Below, in pieces: positions 1 to 6,543 of a stretch of 17,318 nucleotides of DNA. Source of the stretch: Trueperaceae bacterium (GTDB lineage: Bacteria > Deinococcota > Deinococci > Deinococcales > Trueperaceae); assembly GCA_024636105.1 (NCBI GenBank), contig JAGXHO010000099.1, positions 1 to 17,318 on the forward strand. Reading direction: 5' to 3'. The translations under genes were made by a program, and so were the position numbers. Each line of letters starts with the position of its first letter. The first letter of the stretch is position 1. The notes under the pieces are model-generated. The model ran no database searches and was not told where the DNA came from. It was given only the letters and a program-made list of their open reading frames with translations.

Positions 1-1042
1 GCGCGCGGACGACCTGCCCGAGGCCGTCCGCCGCAGCGGCGAGGTCGAGGCCCGGGTTGGCGGCGTCGACCGCGGCGCGCCATTCGGCGGGCACCGGCGC
101 GACGCCGTGGAGCGCCCCGGCGATCGCGCCGGCCACGGTGGCGTAGGAGTCGTTGTCGCGCCCGTAGGCGACGCACTCGATCACGGTGTCGCGGTAGGCG
201 CCATCGCAGCGCACGAGCATCGCGAACGCGACCGCGAGGGTCTGGGCGGCGTCGCTCCCGACGGGGGAGACGGCGAGCACCGGGTAGAGCGCGTCGCGCA
301 GCGCGGCGGCCGGTTCGCCGGCGTGCCGTTCGACCAGGTCGAGCGCTCGCGCCACCAGCTCGTGGTTCGGCCGCCCTTCGAAGCGCGCCCACGCGTGGCG
401 TCGCACGGTCTCGCCCCAGTACGGCCCGTCGCGACGCTCGGCGTCGCCGGCCGCGAGGGCCTCGTCGATCGCGCTGCGCGCGGTGGCGCCCGGACGGAGC
501 GCCGCCGCGACGGCGGCGGCATGGATCGCGGCGGCGTCCTTGCCGTAGCCGTCGCTCAGGTAGGCGAGTTCGAACGCCGTGCGGTAGGCGCCGCGTGGGT
601 CGCCGGCGTGGACGACCCCGACGGCGTGGTTGGCCATGATCGCGCCGTTGGTTCCGTGGCCGCCGAAGGGGAGCTTGGCTTCGCGGTAGAGCGCCGCGTA
701 GTGGTACTCCTCGAGGAAGGAGCGCTCGAGGTCGCCGCGGTGGGCGTCGCGCCAGCGGTCGATGGCCAACGCGAGGTCGCCGGCGAGCGTGCGACCGCCG
801 CTGGCGATCAGCGCGTCGCAGTGGATGAGGTGCAGGCGGGTGTCGTCGGTGACGCTGCCCGGCTCGTTGGTGAACTGGGCGTGCTCGGCGGGCGCCTTGG
901 CGTACGGGAGCATGGTGGTCACGCGCCCGAAGCGCTCCGCAAGGTCGCGGTGGTCGAGGCCCTCGACCGGGCCGCCGAGGGCGTCGGCGCATGCGGCGCC
1001 GTACACGACGCCGAGGATGCGGTCGTCGAGGGATGGGGTCAT
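1..1042 (-). CDS. ADP-ribosylglycohydrolase family protein (3' end cut by window edge)
   Basis: Seen: an open frame from ATG at 1042 to the left edge with no stop, 347 codons visible. The protein carries the two metal-binding signatures of the ADP-ribosylglycohydrolase (DraG/ARH) fold: TDDT at residues 65-68 and GRDNDS at 294-299, followed by a GAIAGA helix. N-terminal GVVYGAACADALGGPVEG matches the family's opening glycine-rich helix. Known: these dinuclear Mg enzymes hydrolyse N- or O-glycosidic ADP-ribose bonds, and many members in sugar operons have unknown ribosyl substrates. At about 350 residues it is near full length. It follows the second permease by 24 nt, so it is probably the last visible gene of the ABC operon. 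No clear Shine-Dalgarno precedes the ATG. Inference: it processes the imported compound rather than ADP-ribosylated protein. Family call is firm; substrate is unknown. Confidence 0.9.
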   Translation of the reverse strand, partial: MTPSLDDRILGVVYGAACADALGGPVEGLDHRDLAERFGRVTTMLPYAKAPAEHAQFTNEPGSVTDDTRLHLIHCDALIASGGRTLAGDLALAIDRWRDAHRGDLERSFLEEYHYAALYREAKLPFGGHGTNGAIMANHAVGVVHAGDPRGAYRTAFELAYLSDGYGKDAAAIHAAAVAAALRPGATARSAIDEALAAGDAERRDGPYWGETVRRHAWARFEGRPNHELVARALDLVERHAGEPAAALRDALYPVLAVSPVGSDAAQTLAVAFAMLVRCDGAYRDTVIECVAYGRDNDSYATVAGAIAGALHGVAPVPAEWRAAVDAANPGLDLAAAADGLGQVVRA

Positions 1043-1066
1043 GGATCGATCGCCGGGCGCCGCGGG

Positions 1067-1933
1067 TCAGCCGCCGAAGCCCTTGGCGAATACCTCCTCC
1101 TTGATGAAGCGCTCGGTGATCACGAGCAGGACGATGCCGGGGATGCAGACGATCAGCGCGACGCCCGCCGCCACCGCGTCGAGCGCGCCGCCGCCGGCGA
1201 CGCGGCTGAACAGCAGGGTCGGCAACGTCTCGATGCGGCCGCCCCCCACGAAGAAGGTCAGCAGGAAGATGTTGGAGCTGATCAGGAAGGTGAAGAGGCC
1301 GCCGGCGACCAGGCCCGGCAGGATCATCGGCAGCGTGACGTGCCAGAGCGTGCGCAACGGGCTGGCGCCGAGCACCCGCGCCTGCTCCTCGTAGTCGTCG
1401 CTCAGGCCCTGGAACACCGACGTCAGCACCCGGACCATGTAGGGGATGGTGGGGATCAGGTGCACGAGCACGATGCCCGTGTACGTGCCGGCGAGGCCCA
1501 GCTGGATGAAGGTGACCAGGATGCCGAGCCCGACCGCGATCTCCGGGACGATCAGCGGCGTCAGCAGGAAGAACTCGACGAAGCTCTTGCCGCGGAACCG
1601 CTCCTTCGCGAGCACCCGGGCGGCGGGCAAGCTGATCGCGGCGCACACGAGCGTCACCAGAAGCGCGATCAGGATGGTGTTGCCGGTGGACTCGAGCACC
1701 CGCGAGACCGGCGAGAAGACGTAGTCCCATCCCTGCGGCAGGCGCGCGGTGGCGCGCGCCTCCCACCACCAGCGCGAGGGCAGGAGGTCGGGCCAGGTCC
1801 AGCGGAAGGCGAACGAGCCGATCACGAGCGGGATGAACGGGCCCAGCACCATGCCGACGACCACCGTGAGGTAGAAGCGCCCGAACGGCCCCAGTCGCTC
1901 GCGGTCGGCGAGGCGGCGGCGCAGACGGATCAC
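1067..1933 (-). CDS. ABC transporter permease, second subunit
   Basis: A 288-residue inner-membrane permease with about six hydrophobic segments (around residues 21-42, 84-105, 121-145, 150-170, 205-232 and 255-275). The cytoplasmic EAA loop that docks on the ATPase is at 182-206 (EEQARVLGASPLRTLWHVTLP). It belongs to the binding-protein-dependent permease family (BPD_transp_1) of the spermidine/iron/sulfate type. The start chosen is GTG at 1933: its GTGA overlaps the stop of the upstream permease by 4 nt (1930-1933), and GAGGGG lies 6 nt before it, so translation is probably coupled. The same frame stays open upstream, but there it only shadows the first permease. It would pair with the first permease as a heterodimer. 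Confidence 0.93.
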   Translation of the reverse strand: MIRLRRRLADRERLGPFGRFYLTVVVGMVLGPFIPLVIGSFAFRWTWPDLLPSRWWWEARATARLPQGWDYVFSPVSRVLESTGNTILIALLVTLVCAAISLPAARVLAKERFRGKSFVEFFLLTPLIVPEIAVGLGILVTFIQLGLAGTYTGIVLVHLIPTIPYMVRVLTSVFQGLSDDYEEQARVLGASPLRTLWHVTLPMILPGLVAGGLFTFLISSNIFLLTFFVGGGRIETLPTLLFSRVAGGGALDAVAAGVALIVCIPGIVLLVITERFIKEEVFAKGFGG

Positions 1934-2853
1934 TGGCGCCCCCTCAGCCGCTCGAAGCGGCGGTAGGCGGCGAGGTACGTGAGCAGCACCGCGCCGGAGA
2001 GCAGCCCGATGAACATGACGATCGCCATCGCGCGCAGCCGTTTCGAGTAGTCGGCGTCGTCGAAGGCCCGCCAGGCCTCGACCGGGAGGGTGTTCGGGAA
2101 GCCGCCACCCAGGATGAACGGGACCTCGAACGAGCCGAAGTTGAAGGCGAACACGATGATGGTCGCGGAGACCACCCCGGGCATGATCTGCGGCAGCGTG
2201 ACGTGCCAGAAGGTCTGCCAGCGGCCGGCACCGAGGGTGACCGCAGCCTCTTCGCTCTCCTTCCCGAGCCCCATGAGCACCGAGTAGAGGATGAGCGTCG
2301 TGAACGGGATCTGCTTCCAGAGGTAGACGAACATGATCCCCCAGCCGGCATGGCTGTAGATCAGCCGCGGGAAGTCGCCGGTGCTGTCGATGATGCCGAG
2401 CGCGAACAGCGTGCGCGCGACGATCCCGCCATTGCCGAACAGCACGATGGTGAGCGCGACGCCGACCAGGTAGGGGATCATGAGCGGCAGCTTGTAGACG
2501 AACTGGACGAAGCGGCGCCCGCGGAAGCGGCGCCGCAACGTGAGCGCAAGATAGAGGCTCGCGATGGTGCCGACGATCGTCGGGACGATCGCGTAATAGA
2601 AGGTCAGCCCCACGGACGCCCAGAAGCCGGGCGTCGCGAACAGGCTGCGGTAGTGCTTCAGCGTCGGGAACTCGGTGATGCCGTAGATGGGGGCGTGACC
2701 GAAGCTCTGCAGCAGCGCCACGAGGAGCGAACCGAAGAACAGGACGCTGAGGGTGAGGACGACCGGCGCGAGCATGATCGGTACGTAGGCCCGACGGCGC
2801 CAGGCGGCCCAACGCAGGCGGGTACGGTTCCGGGTGGGTGAGGCGATCGCCAT
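1930..2853 (-). CDS. ABC transporter permease, first subunit
   Basis: A 307-residue integral membrane protein of the BPD_transp_1 family. A basic N-terminal stretch (residues 8-21) precedes the first hydrophobic segment at 25-48. Further membrane segments lie near 82-104, 122-140, 170-195, 225-245 and 275-297. The EAA motif that contacts the ATPase is at 201-226 (EEAAVTLGAGRWQTFWHVTLP). The ATG at 2853 has GAGGAG 5 nt upstream. It lies 97 nt after the binding-protein gene, with two strong hairpins in the gap, and overlaps the second permease by 4 nt. In E. coli YnjBCD the permease YnjC is one fused protein; here the two halves are separate genes. Role: one half of the translocation pore for the solute bound by the neighbouring YnjB-like protein. 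Confidence 0.93.
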   Translation of the reverse strand: MAIASPTRNRTRLRWAAWRRRAYVPIMLAPVVLTLSVLFFGSLLVALLQSFGHAPIYGITEFPTLKHYRSLFATPGFWASVGLTFYYAIVPTIVGTIASLYLALTLRRRFRGRRFVQFVYKLPLMIPYLVGVALTIVLFGNGGIVARTLFALGIIDSTGDFPRLIYSHAGWGIMFVYLWKQIPFTTLILYSVLMGLGKESEEAAVTLGAGRWQTFWHVTLPQIMPGVVSATIIVFAFNFGSFEVPFILGGGFPNTLPVEAWRAFDDADYSKRLRAMAIVMFIGLLSGAVLLTYLAAYRRFERLRGRQ

Positions 2854-2873
2854 CGGGCTCCTCGGAGGGGATC

Positions 2874-2945
2874 GGGAGCCGCCGCCCGCGGCGGCGGCTC
2901 CCGGGGGATGGTCGGGTGCCGGACGCCGCGGGCGGCGTCCGGCAC
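2874..2945 (-). promoter_or_regulatory. Two tandem perfect hairpins between binding-protein and permease genes
   Basis: Seen: two perfect inverted repeats back to back. The first met by minus-strand transcription has 13-bp arms 2916-2928 and 2933-2945 with a 4-nt loop, starting 5 nt after the binding-protein stop. The second has 13-bp arms 2874-2886 and 2890-2902 with a 3-nt loop. Neither is followed by a U-tract, so a simple intrinsic terminator is unlikely. Known: stem-loops after binding-protein genes (such as malE-malF) stabilise upstream mRNA and keep the binding protein in excess over permeases. Inference: the same role here. Confidence 0.75.
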
Positions 2946-2950
2946 GGGGT

Positions 2951-4321
2951 TCAGCGGTTGGCGAAGGCGGCGGCGACGGAGGCCGCGACGTCGCCGGTGC
3001 GGCGCTCGATGAACTCGACCCAGGTGCCCTCGATGACGTCGACCAGCGAGGCGTTGGTGTCGGGCACGGTGACCGCGCCGAGTTGGTCGTAGGTCACGCC
3101 CATCAGGCTCGGCGCGACGGCGTCGATCTGCGCCTGCTGCTCGGGCGAGAGCAGGTCGGCGTCGATGCCGAGCACGTAGCCGATGGCGCCGAGCTTGGAG
3201 ATCTGGTTGTCGGGGCTCGACAGCACGTTGGCCAGCACCATCGCGGCGGCCGGGTTGGGGGCGTTGATGGGCACGCCGATGAAGTTCTTGTTCTTGATCA
3301 TCCCTTCGGCCGGGAAGATCACGTTCTCGACGGTCTCGGCGAAGCTACCGTCCTCGACGGAGACGGCGGTGTTGTACATGCCGAACTGGCAGGCCATGTC
3401 GATCTCGCCGTTGACGAACAGCGCCTCGAGGCCGTTCTGATCCTCGGGGTAGATCGGCGAGCCGCGACGGCCGTCGGCGCCGCCGCCGCCCAGCAGGAAG
3501 GGCTCGATCCGCTGCAGGTACTCGTAGCCGGGGGCCGCCAAGCGCAGGAACTCGTCCGCGCCCAGGGCGTCGGCCGAGAGCTGGAAGGGCTGGTAGCTGG
3601 TGCCGTCGGGGTTGTGGGCGTAGAGGACGGTCTGGACGAAGGTGTTGCCGTTGTAGTGCGGCGGGCGGACGTACGTGAAGCGCCCGGGGTTGGCGCGCAG
3701 CCAGGTCTCGAGCTCGGCGAAGTCGGCCGGCGCGTCGGCGCGTGCGAGCCGCGCGGTGTCGATCGCGCACATGTACTGGTCGCCCGACCATGGCATCTCT
3801 TCCTTGTTGGTCGGGTAGCCGAAGTCGTACAGGTTGGGGCCCGACGCCGGGTTCGCCGGGTCGAAGTGGACGTACCGCGCGTTGGGCAGCAGGTCGGCGA
3901 ACGATCCAAAGTTCAGCGACTGCGACGACAGCGTGAAGAAGTTCTCGCCGTTGATCCAGACGGCGTCCGCCGAGCCTTCGCCCGGGCCGCGGCCCGCGGC
4001 GGTCTCGGCCAGGACGAGGTCGACGAGGTCGCGCGTGTTCGTCAGGCGCGTCGTTTCGAGCGTGATGCCCAGCGCCGCGAGCTCAGGCTTCACGACGGTG
4101 TCGATCCAGGTGTTCAGGGTCTCGCTGCCGCCCCAGTGGGCCCACACGACCTGGCCCTCTGCGCGGGCTTGCTCGAGGACCTGGTCCCACGTGAGCTCAC
4201 CGGCGAGGAAGGAGCTGCGGAAGGCCTCGGCCTCGGGCGTGCCTTGCGGCTGGGCCTGGGCCAGCCCGAACAGGGTGGCGAATGCGAGCGCGATGACGAG
4301 CAAGCTGCGTCGAACGTGCAT
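2951..4321 (-). CDS. YnjB-like ABC transporter substrate-binding protein
   Basis: A 456-residue secreted solute-binding protein. It starts with a Sec signal peptide: basic MHVRRS, a hydrophobic core at 7-20, and probable cleavage after AQA at 21-23. There is no lipobox cysteine, so it is not an evident lipoprotein. The mature part has WGGSE at 63-67 and WINGENF at 122-128, segments I recognise from the YnjB family (COG4134, uncharacterised transporter YnjBCD). The ATG at 4321 has AAGGAG 6 nt upstream, placed so that the SD is part of the palindrome GGAGTACTCC at 4322-4331. It lies 44 nt after the ATPase gene and is followed by two strong hairpins. The ligand is unknown for the family. Co-location with nucleoside and ADP-ribosyl hydrolases suggests a glycosylated small molecule, but that is inference only. 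The same frame stays open upstream as a shadow of the ATPase gene. Confidence 0.9.
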   Translation of the reverse strand: MHVRRSLLVIALAFATLFGLAQAQPQGTPEAEAFRSSFLAGELTWDQVLEQARAEGQVVWAHWGGSETLNTWIDTVVKPELAALGITLETTRLTNTRDLVDLVLAETAAGRGPGEGSADAVWINGENFFTLSSQSLNFGSFADLLPNARYVHFDPANPASGPNLYDFGYPTNKEEMPWSGDQYMCAIDTARLARADAPADFAELETWLRANPGRFTYVRPPHYNGNTFVQTVLYAHNPDGTSYQPFQLSADALGADEFLRLAAPGYEYLQRIEPFLLGGGGADGRRGSPIYPEDQNGLEALFVNGEIDMACQFGMYNTAVSVEDGSFAETVENVIFPAEGMIKNKNFIGVPINAPNPAAAMVLANVLSSPDNQISKLGAIGYVLGIDADLLSPEQQAQIDAVAPSLMGVTYDQLGAVTVPDTNASLVDVIEGTWVEFIERRTGDVAASVAAAFANR

Positions 4322-4365
4322 GGAGTACTCCTTACTCCGCCACGGTGGGCGGGGACGGGCGGACG

Positions 4366-5421
4366 TCAGGCTTCGGGGAACACCCACACGTGGTGCGGGG
4401 CGATGCGGACGCTCACCTCCTCCCCGTCGCCGAAGCGGCGCGTCGAGCGGTCGCGGACCTGGAGGACGAGGTCGCCGAGTGCGACCCGGTACGCAAGCGT
4501 GCCGCCGTAATAGACGCTCTCGACGATGCGGCCGGGTAGGCCGGTCGCGTCGCCGGGCGGCAGGAGGTCGATGTGCTCGGGCCGCACGGTGGCGGTGGCA
4601 TCGGCCCCCGAACGGTGGTGATCGGCGTGGGCGATGCGCAGCGCGCCGACCTCGGTGACGAGCGTGGCGACGTCGGCGCCGACGTCGGCGAGCCGACCGC
4701 GGATCAGGTTGGTGGTGCCCATGAAGTCGGCGACGCGCAGCGTGCGCGGCCGGTTGAAGATCTCCTCGGGCGTGCCCACCTGAACCAGTTCGCCGTCGAA
4801 CATGACGCCGATCCGGTCGGCGAGCTCGATCGCCTCGACCTGGTCGTGCGTGACGAAGACCGTGGTGATGCCGAGCTGCCGCTGCAAGCGGGTGATGAAG
4901 GCGCGCATCTCCTCGCGGAGCTTGGCGTCGAGGTTCGAGAGCGGTTCGTCCATGAGCATCAAGCGGGGCTCGGTGATCACGGTGCGCGCGATGGCGACGC
5001 GCTGCTGTTGGCCGCCGGAGAGCTGCGACGGGAAGCGCTGACCGAAGCCGGTGAGCTGCACCACGTCGAGCACCTCGGCGACGCGTCGGTCGATGTCGGC
5101 GCGCGGGACGCCGCGCATCCGCAGGCCGAACGAGACGTTCTTGGCGACGCTCATGTGGGGGAACAGCACGTAGCGCTGGAAGACCATCCCGATCCCGCGC
5201 TTCTCGGGCGGCGTAGCCAACACCGATTCCTCGTCGAAGAGGATGTCGCCGTCCGTGGGGCTCTCGAGGCCGGCGATCATGCGCAGCGTGGTCGTCTTGC
5301 CGCAGCCCGAGGGACCGAGCAGCGCCACCAGGCTGCCTTCGGCGACGTCGAGGTCGACCCCCGCGACGGCGGCCACGTCGCCGAAGCGCTTGCCGAGGCC
5401 GTCGAGCCGGAGGCGGGTCAT
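4366..5421 (-). CDS. ABC transporter ATP-binding protein, MalK/PotA-like with TOBE domain
   Basis: A 351-residue ABC ATPase. Walker A GPSGCGKT is at 36-43, the Q-loop glutamine at 82, signature LSGGQ at 134-138, Walker B LMLMDEP at 154-160 and the switch histidine at 192. Residues from about 240 on form a TOBE-type C-terminal domain, as in spermidine, iron and maltose importers. It is the first gene of the operon and energises the two permeases downstream. The ATG at 5421 gives the expected family N-terminus. No Shine-Dalgarno is visible; instead a 7-bp hairpin ends 2 nt before the start codon. A leader of about 135 nt separates it from the predicted promoter at 5565-5594. The family call is firm; the substrate cannot be told from this subunit. 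Confidence 0.95.
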   Translation of the reverse strand: MTRLRLDGLGKRFGDVAAVAGVDLDVAEGSLVALLGPSGCGKTTTLRMIAGLESPTDGDILFDEESVLATPPEKRGIGMVFQRYVLFPHMSVAKNVSFGLRMRGVPRADIDRRVAEVLDVVQLTGFGQRFPSQLSGGQQQRVAIARTVITEPRLMLMDEPLSNLDAKLREEMRAFITRLQRQLGITTVFVTHDQVEAIELADRIGVMFDGELVQVGTPEEIFNRPRTLRVADFMGTTNLIRGRLADVGADVATLVTEVGALRIAHADHHRSGADATATVRPEHIDLLPPGDATGLPGRIVESVYYGGTLAYRVALGDLVLQVRDRSTRRFGDGEEVSVRIAPHHVWVFPEA

Positions 5422-5423
5422 GA

Positions 5424-5440
5424 GCGACCGTCCCGGTCGC
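5424..5440 (-). promoter_or_regulatory. Small hairpin directly upstream of the ATPase start codon
   Basis: Arms 5424-5430 and 5434-5440 are perfectly complementary (7 bp) around a 3-nt loop, and the stem ends 2 nt before the ATG at 5421. It occupies the place where a ribosome binding site would be. It could limit translation initiation of the operon's first gene. It is short enough to arise by chance in GC-rich DNA. Confidence 0.35.
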
Positions 5441-5564
5441 GTGCGGCGGGCGGTCGAGCGGGTCGTTCCTCGGGGGATCGCGGCAACGGATCGCTCCTAG
5501 GCGCACGAGGGCACCGGTCGGCGCAGGGCCGAGGCGCACGTGTCGGTTGCAAACTCGTGCCGGC

Positions 5565-5594
5565 ATAATGTCATGACATTTCGGAGCGTGTCAA
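5565..5594 (-). promoter_or_regulatory. Predicted sigma70-type promoter of the ABC operon with embedded operator
   Basis: On the minus strand, TTGACA (5589-5594) and CATTAT (5565-5570) are separated by 18 nt. The -35 is a perfect consensus and the -10 matches 4 of 6. The 14-bp palindrome at 5567-5580 fills the spacer and the start of the -10, so a bound repressor would block polymerase. It serves the gene starting at 5421, leaving a leader of about 135 nt, and lies just after the gntR stop codon. Confidence 0.7.
5567..5580. promoter_or_regulatory. Operator 1: perfect palindrome AATGTCATGACATT
   Basis: A perfect 14-bp inverted repeat. Two close relatives occur in this window (6481-6494 with 12 of 14 identical, 12120-12133 with 13 of 14), each in a promoter region next to the GntR-regulated genes. 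The core GTCATGAC has the GT...AC ends typical of GntR-family operators. Probably bound by the GntR protein encoded next to it. Confidence 0.75.
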
Positions 5595-5622
5595 CCGCGA
5601 CGGGTGCGGTTCTTCCCTTGGG

Positions 5623-6387
5623 TCAAGCGAGCGGTGCGACGCGGCGGACGAGCTGCGTCTGCGGCGCGTTCCAGTACGAATCTTCGTACAGCGTCGGCTC
5701 ACCGGCGACGTCGCGCACGAGGCAGGATTTCACGATGATCGCGCTGCCCACGGCGATGCCCAAGAGCGAGGCGAGGGGCTCGGCGATCGTCCCTGGCGCC
5801 ATCGTCTCTTCGCCCTGGTCGAGCGGCAGGCCGTAGCGCCGCTCGAGGACGAACAGGAGCGACTGCTGGGGGCCGTGCTCCGCGAACGAGGTGGCCGCAA
5901 GACCTGGCACCCGCCGGTCGGGCAGGAACGAGCGCATGACCGCCGCCGGTACGCCGTCGACCAGGCGCACCCGGTCGACGCGGACGAGCGGCTCGTCGCG
6001 CTCGAAGGGCGACGCCGCGAGGCCGAGGTCCTCGGCGCGGCCGCGCGCCACGCCCGCGATGCGGGTTCCGGGTTCGCGGCCGGCAGCGAGCATCTGGTCC
6101 GTGAACGACACCATGCAGGCGCGCGAGTCGGGGATGGCGGGCGCTTTGACGAAGCTGCCGCGGCCACGCTGCCGGTCGATCAGGCCGTCGTGCACCAGTT
6201 GGTCGAGCGCGGCGCGCACCGTGATGCGGCTGACGCCGTACGTGGTCACCAGTTCCGACTCGGCAGGGATGAGGTCGCCGGGCGCGAGCTCGCCCGACAC
6301 GACCTGCCCCCGCAGGATGCCGTAGAGCTGCACGTAGAGCGGCTGGTCGGCTTCCTTGGAGAGGCGTGGTTCGGCGACCGCTGCCAT
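5623..6387 (-). CDS. GntR family transcriptional regulator, HutC subfamily
   Basis: A 254-residue regulator. Residues about 15-80 are the GntR winged helix: PLYVQLYGILRGQVVSGELAPG, then PAESELVTTYGVSRITVRAAL as the recognition region, then the wing DRQRGRGSFV. Residues about 95-250 are a UTRA effector domain, which in this family binds small metabolites, often sugars or amino acids. The ATG at 6387 has no Shine-Dalgarno, but TATAGA ends 7 nt before it, indicating a leaderless transcript. It lies between the ABC operon and the divergent MFS gene, and operator-like palindromes occur at all three surrounding promoters. Inference: repressor of the regulon, released by a pathway intermediate. Its own -10 is about 80 bp from operator 2, so autoregulation is possible but not evident. 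Confidence 0.93.
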   Translation of the reverse strand: MAAVAEPRLSKEADQPLYVQLYGILRGQVVSGELAPGDLIPAESELVTTYGVSRITVRAALDQLVHDGLIDRQRGRGSFVKAPAIPDSRACMVSFTDQMLAAGREPGTRIAGVARGRAEDLGLAASPFERDEPLVRVDRVRLVDGVPAAVMRSFLPDRRVPGLAATSFAEHGPQQSLLFVLERRYGLPLDQGEETMAPGTIAEPLASLLGIAVGSAIIVKSCLVRDVAGEPTLYEDSYWNAPQTQLVRRVAPLA

Positions 6388-6394
6388 GCCGCAC

Positions 6395-6400
6395 TCTATA
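6395..6400 (-). promoter_or_regulatory. Predicted leaderless -10 element of the gntR gene
   Basis: TATAGA on the minus strand ends 7 nt before the ATG at 6387, with no ribosome binding site between. This geometry places transcription start at or next to the start codon. No convincing -35 is visible. Confidence 0.5.
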
Positions 6401-6466
6401 GCGCATTCGCCTCGAGCGTTCGCGCAGCGCGGTCGCGCATGGCTGGCGAGGACGAGAGCCCCGTCC

Positions 6467-6496
6467 TTGACGGGCCTCGAAACGTCATGACATCCT
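6467..6496 (+). promoter_or_regulatory. Predicted promoter of the MFS gene with embedded operator
   Basis: TTGACG (6467-6472) is followed by an 18-nt spacer and CATCCT (6491-6496). The arrangement TTGAC + 9 nt + palindrome matches the ABC operon promoter exactly in spacing, although the -10 is weak. A transcript from here would start near 6503, which argues against MFS start codons at 6439 or 6487. Confidence 0.5.
6481..6494. promoter_or_regulatory. Operator 2: AACGTCATGACATC
   Basis: Matches operator 1 at 12 of 14 positions, with the core GTCATGAC intact. It lies in the gntR/MFS divergent region, between the -35 and -10 of the predicted MFS promoter. Confidence 0.65.
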
Positions 6497-6543
6497 GGCG
6501 CGACGTCATCGCCGAACGTCGGGCGTGGCGCCGGGAGGCCGTC

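Noticed and set aside
107..1966. Long plus-strand open frame of 619 codons opposite the hydrolase and permease genes
   Set aside because: Composition is Gly/Arg/Asp/Glu/His-rich without domain or hydrophobic pattern. It mirrors the third-position GC bias of the real minus-strand genes, which have clear motifs.
2874..2945. Intrinsic terminator for the binding-protein gene
   Set aside because: Both hairpins lack a following U-tract on the transcribed strand, so mRNA stabilisation or attenuation is a better reading.
2834..4510. Long plus-strand open frame opposite the binding-protein gene
   Set aside because: Antisense shadow of the binding protein and part of the ATPase gene; no ribosome site or recognisable domain.
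5414..5424. Fourth operator copy GTCATGAG over the ATPase start codon
   Set aside because: Only the half-site and centre match, without the flanking AAT/ATT. It coincides with the start codon and is likely chance.
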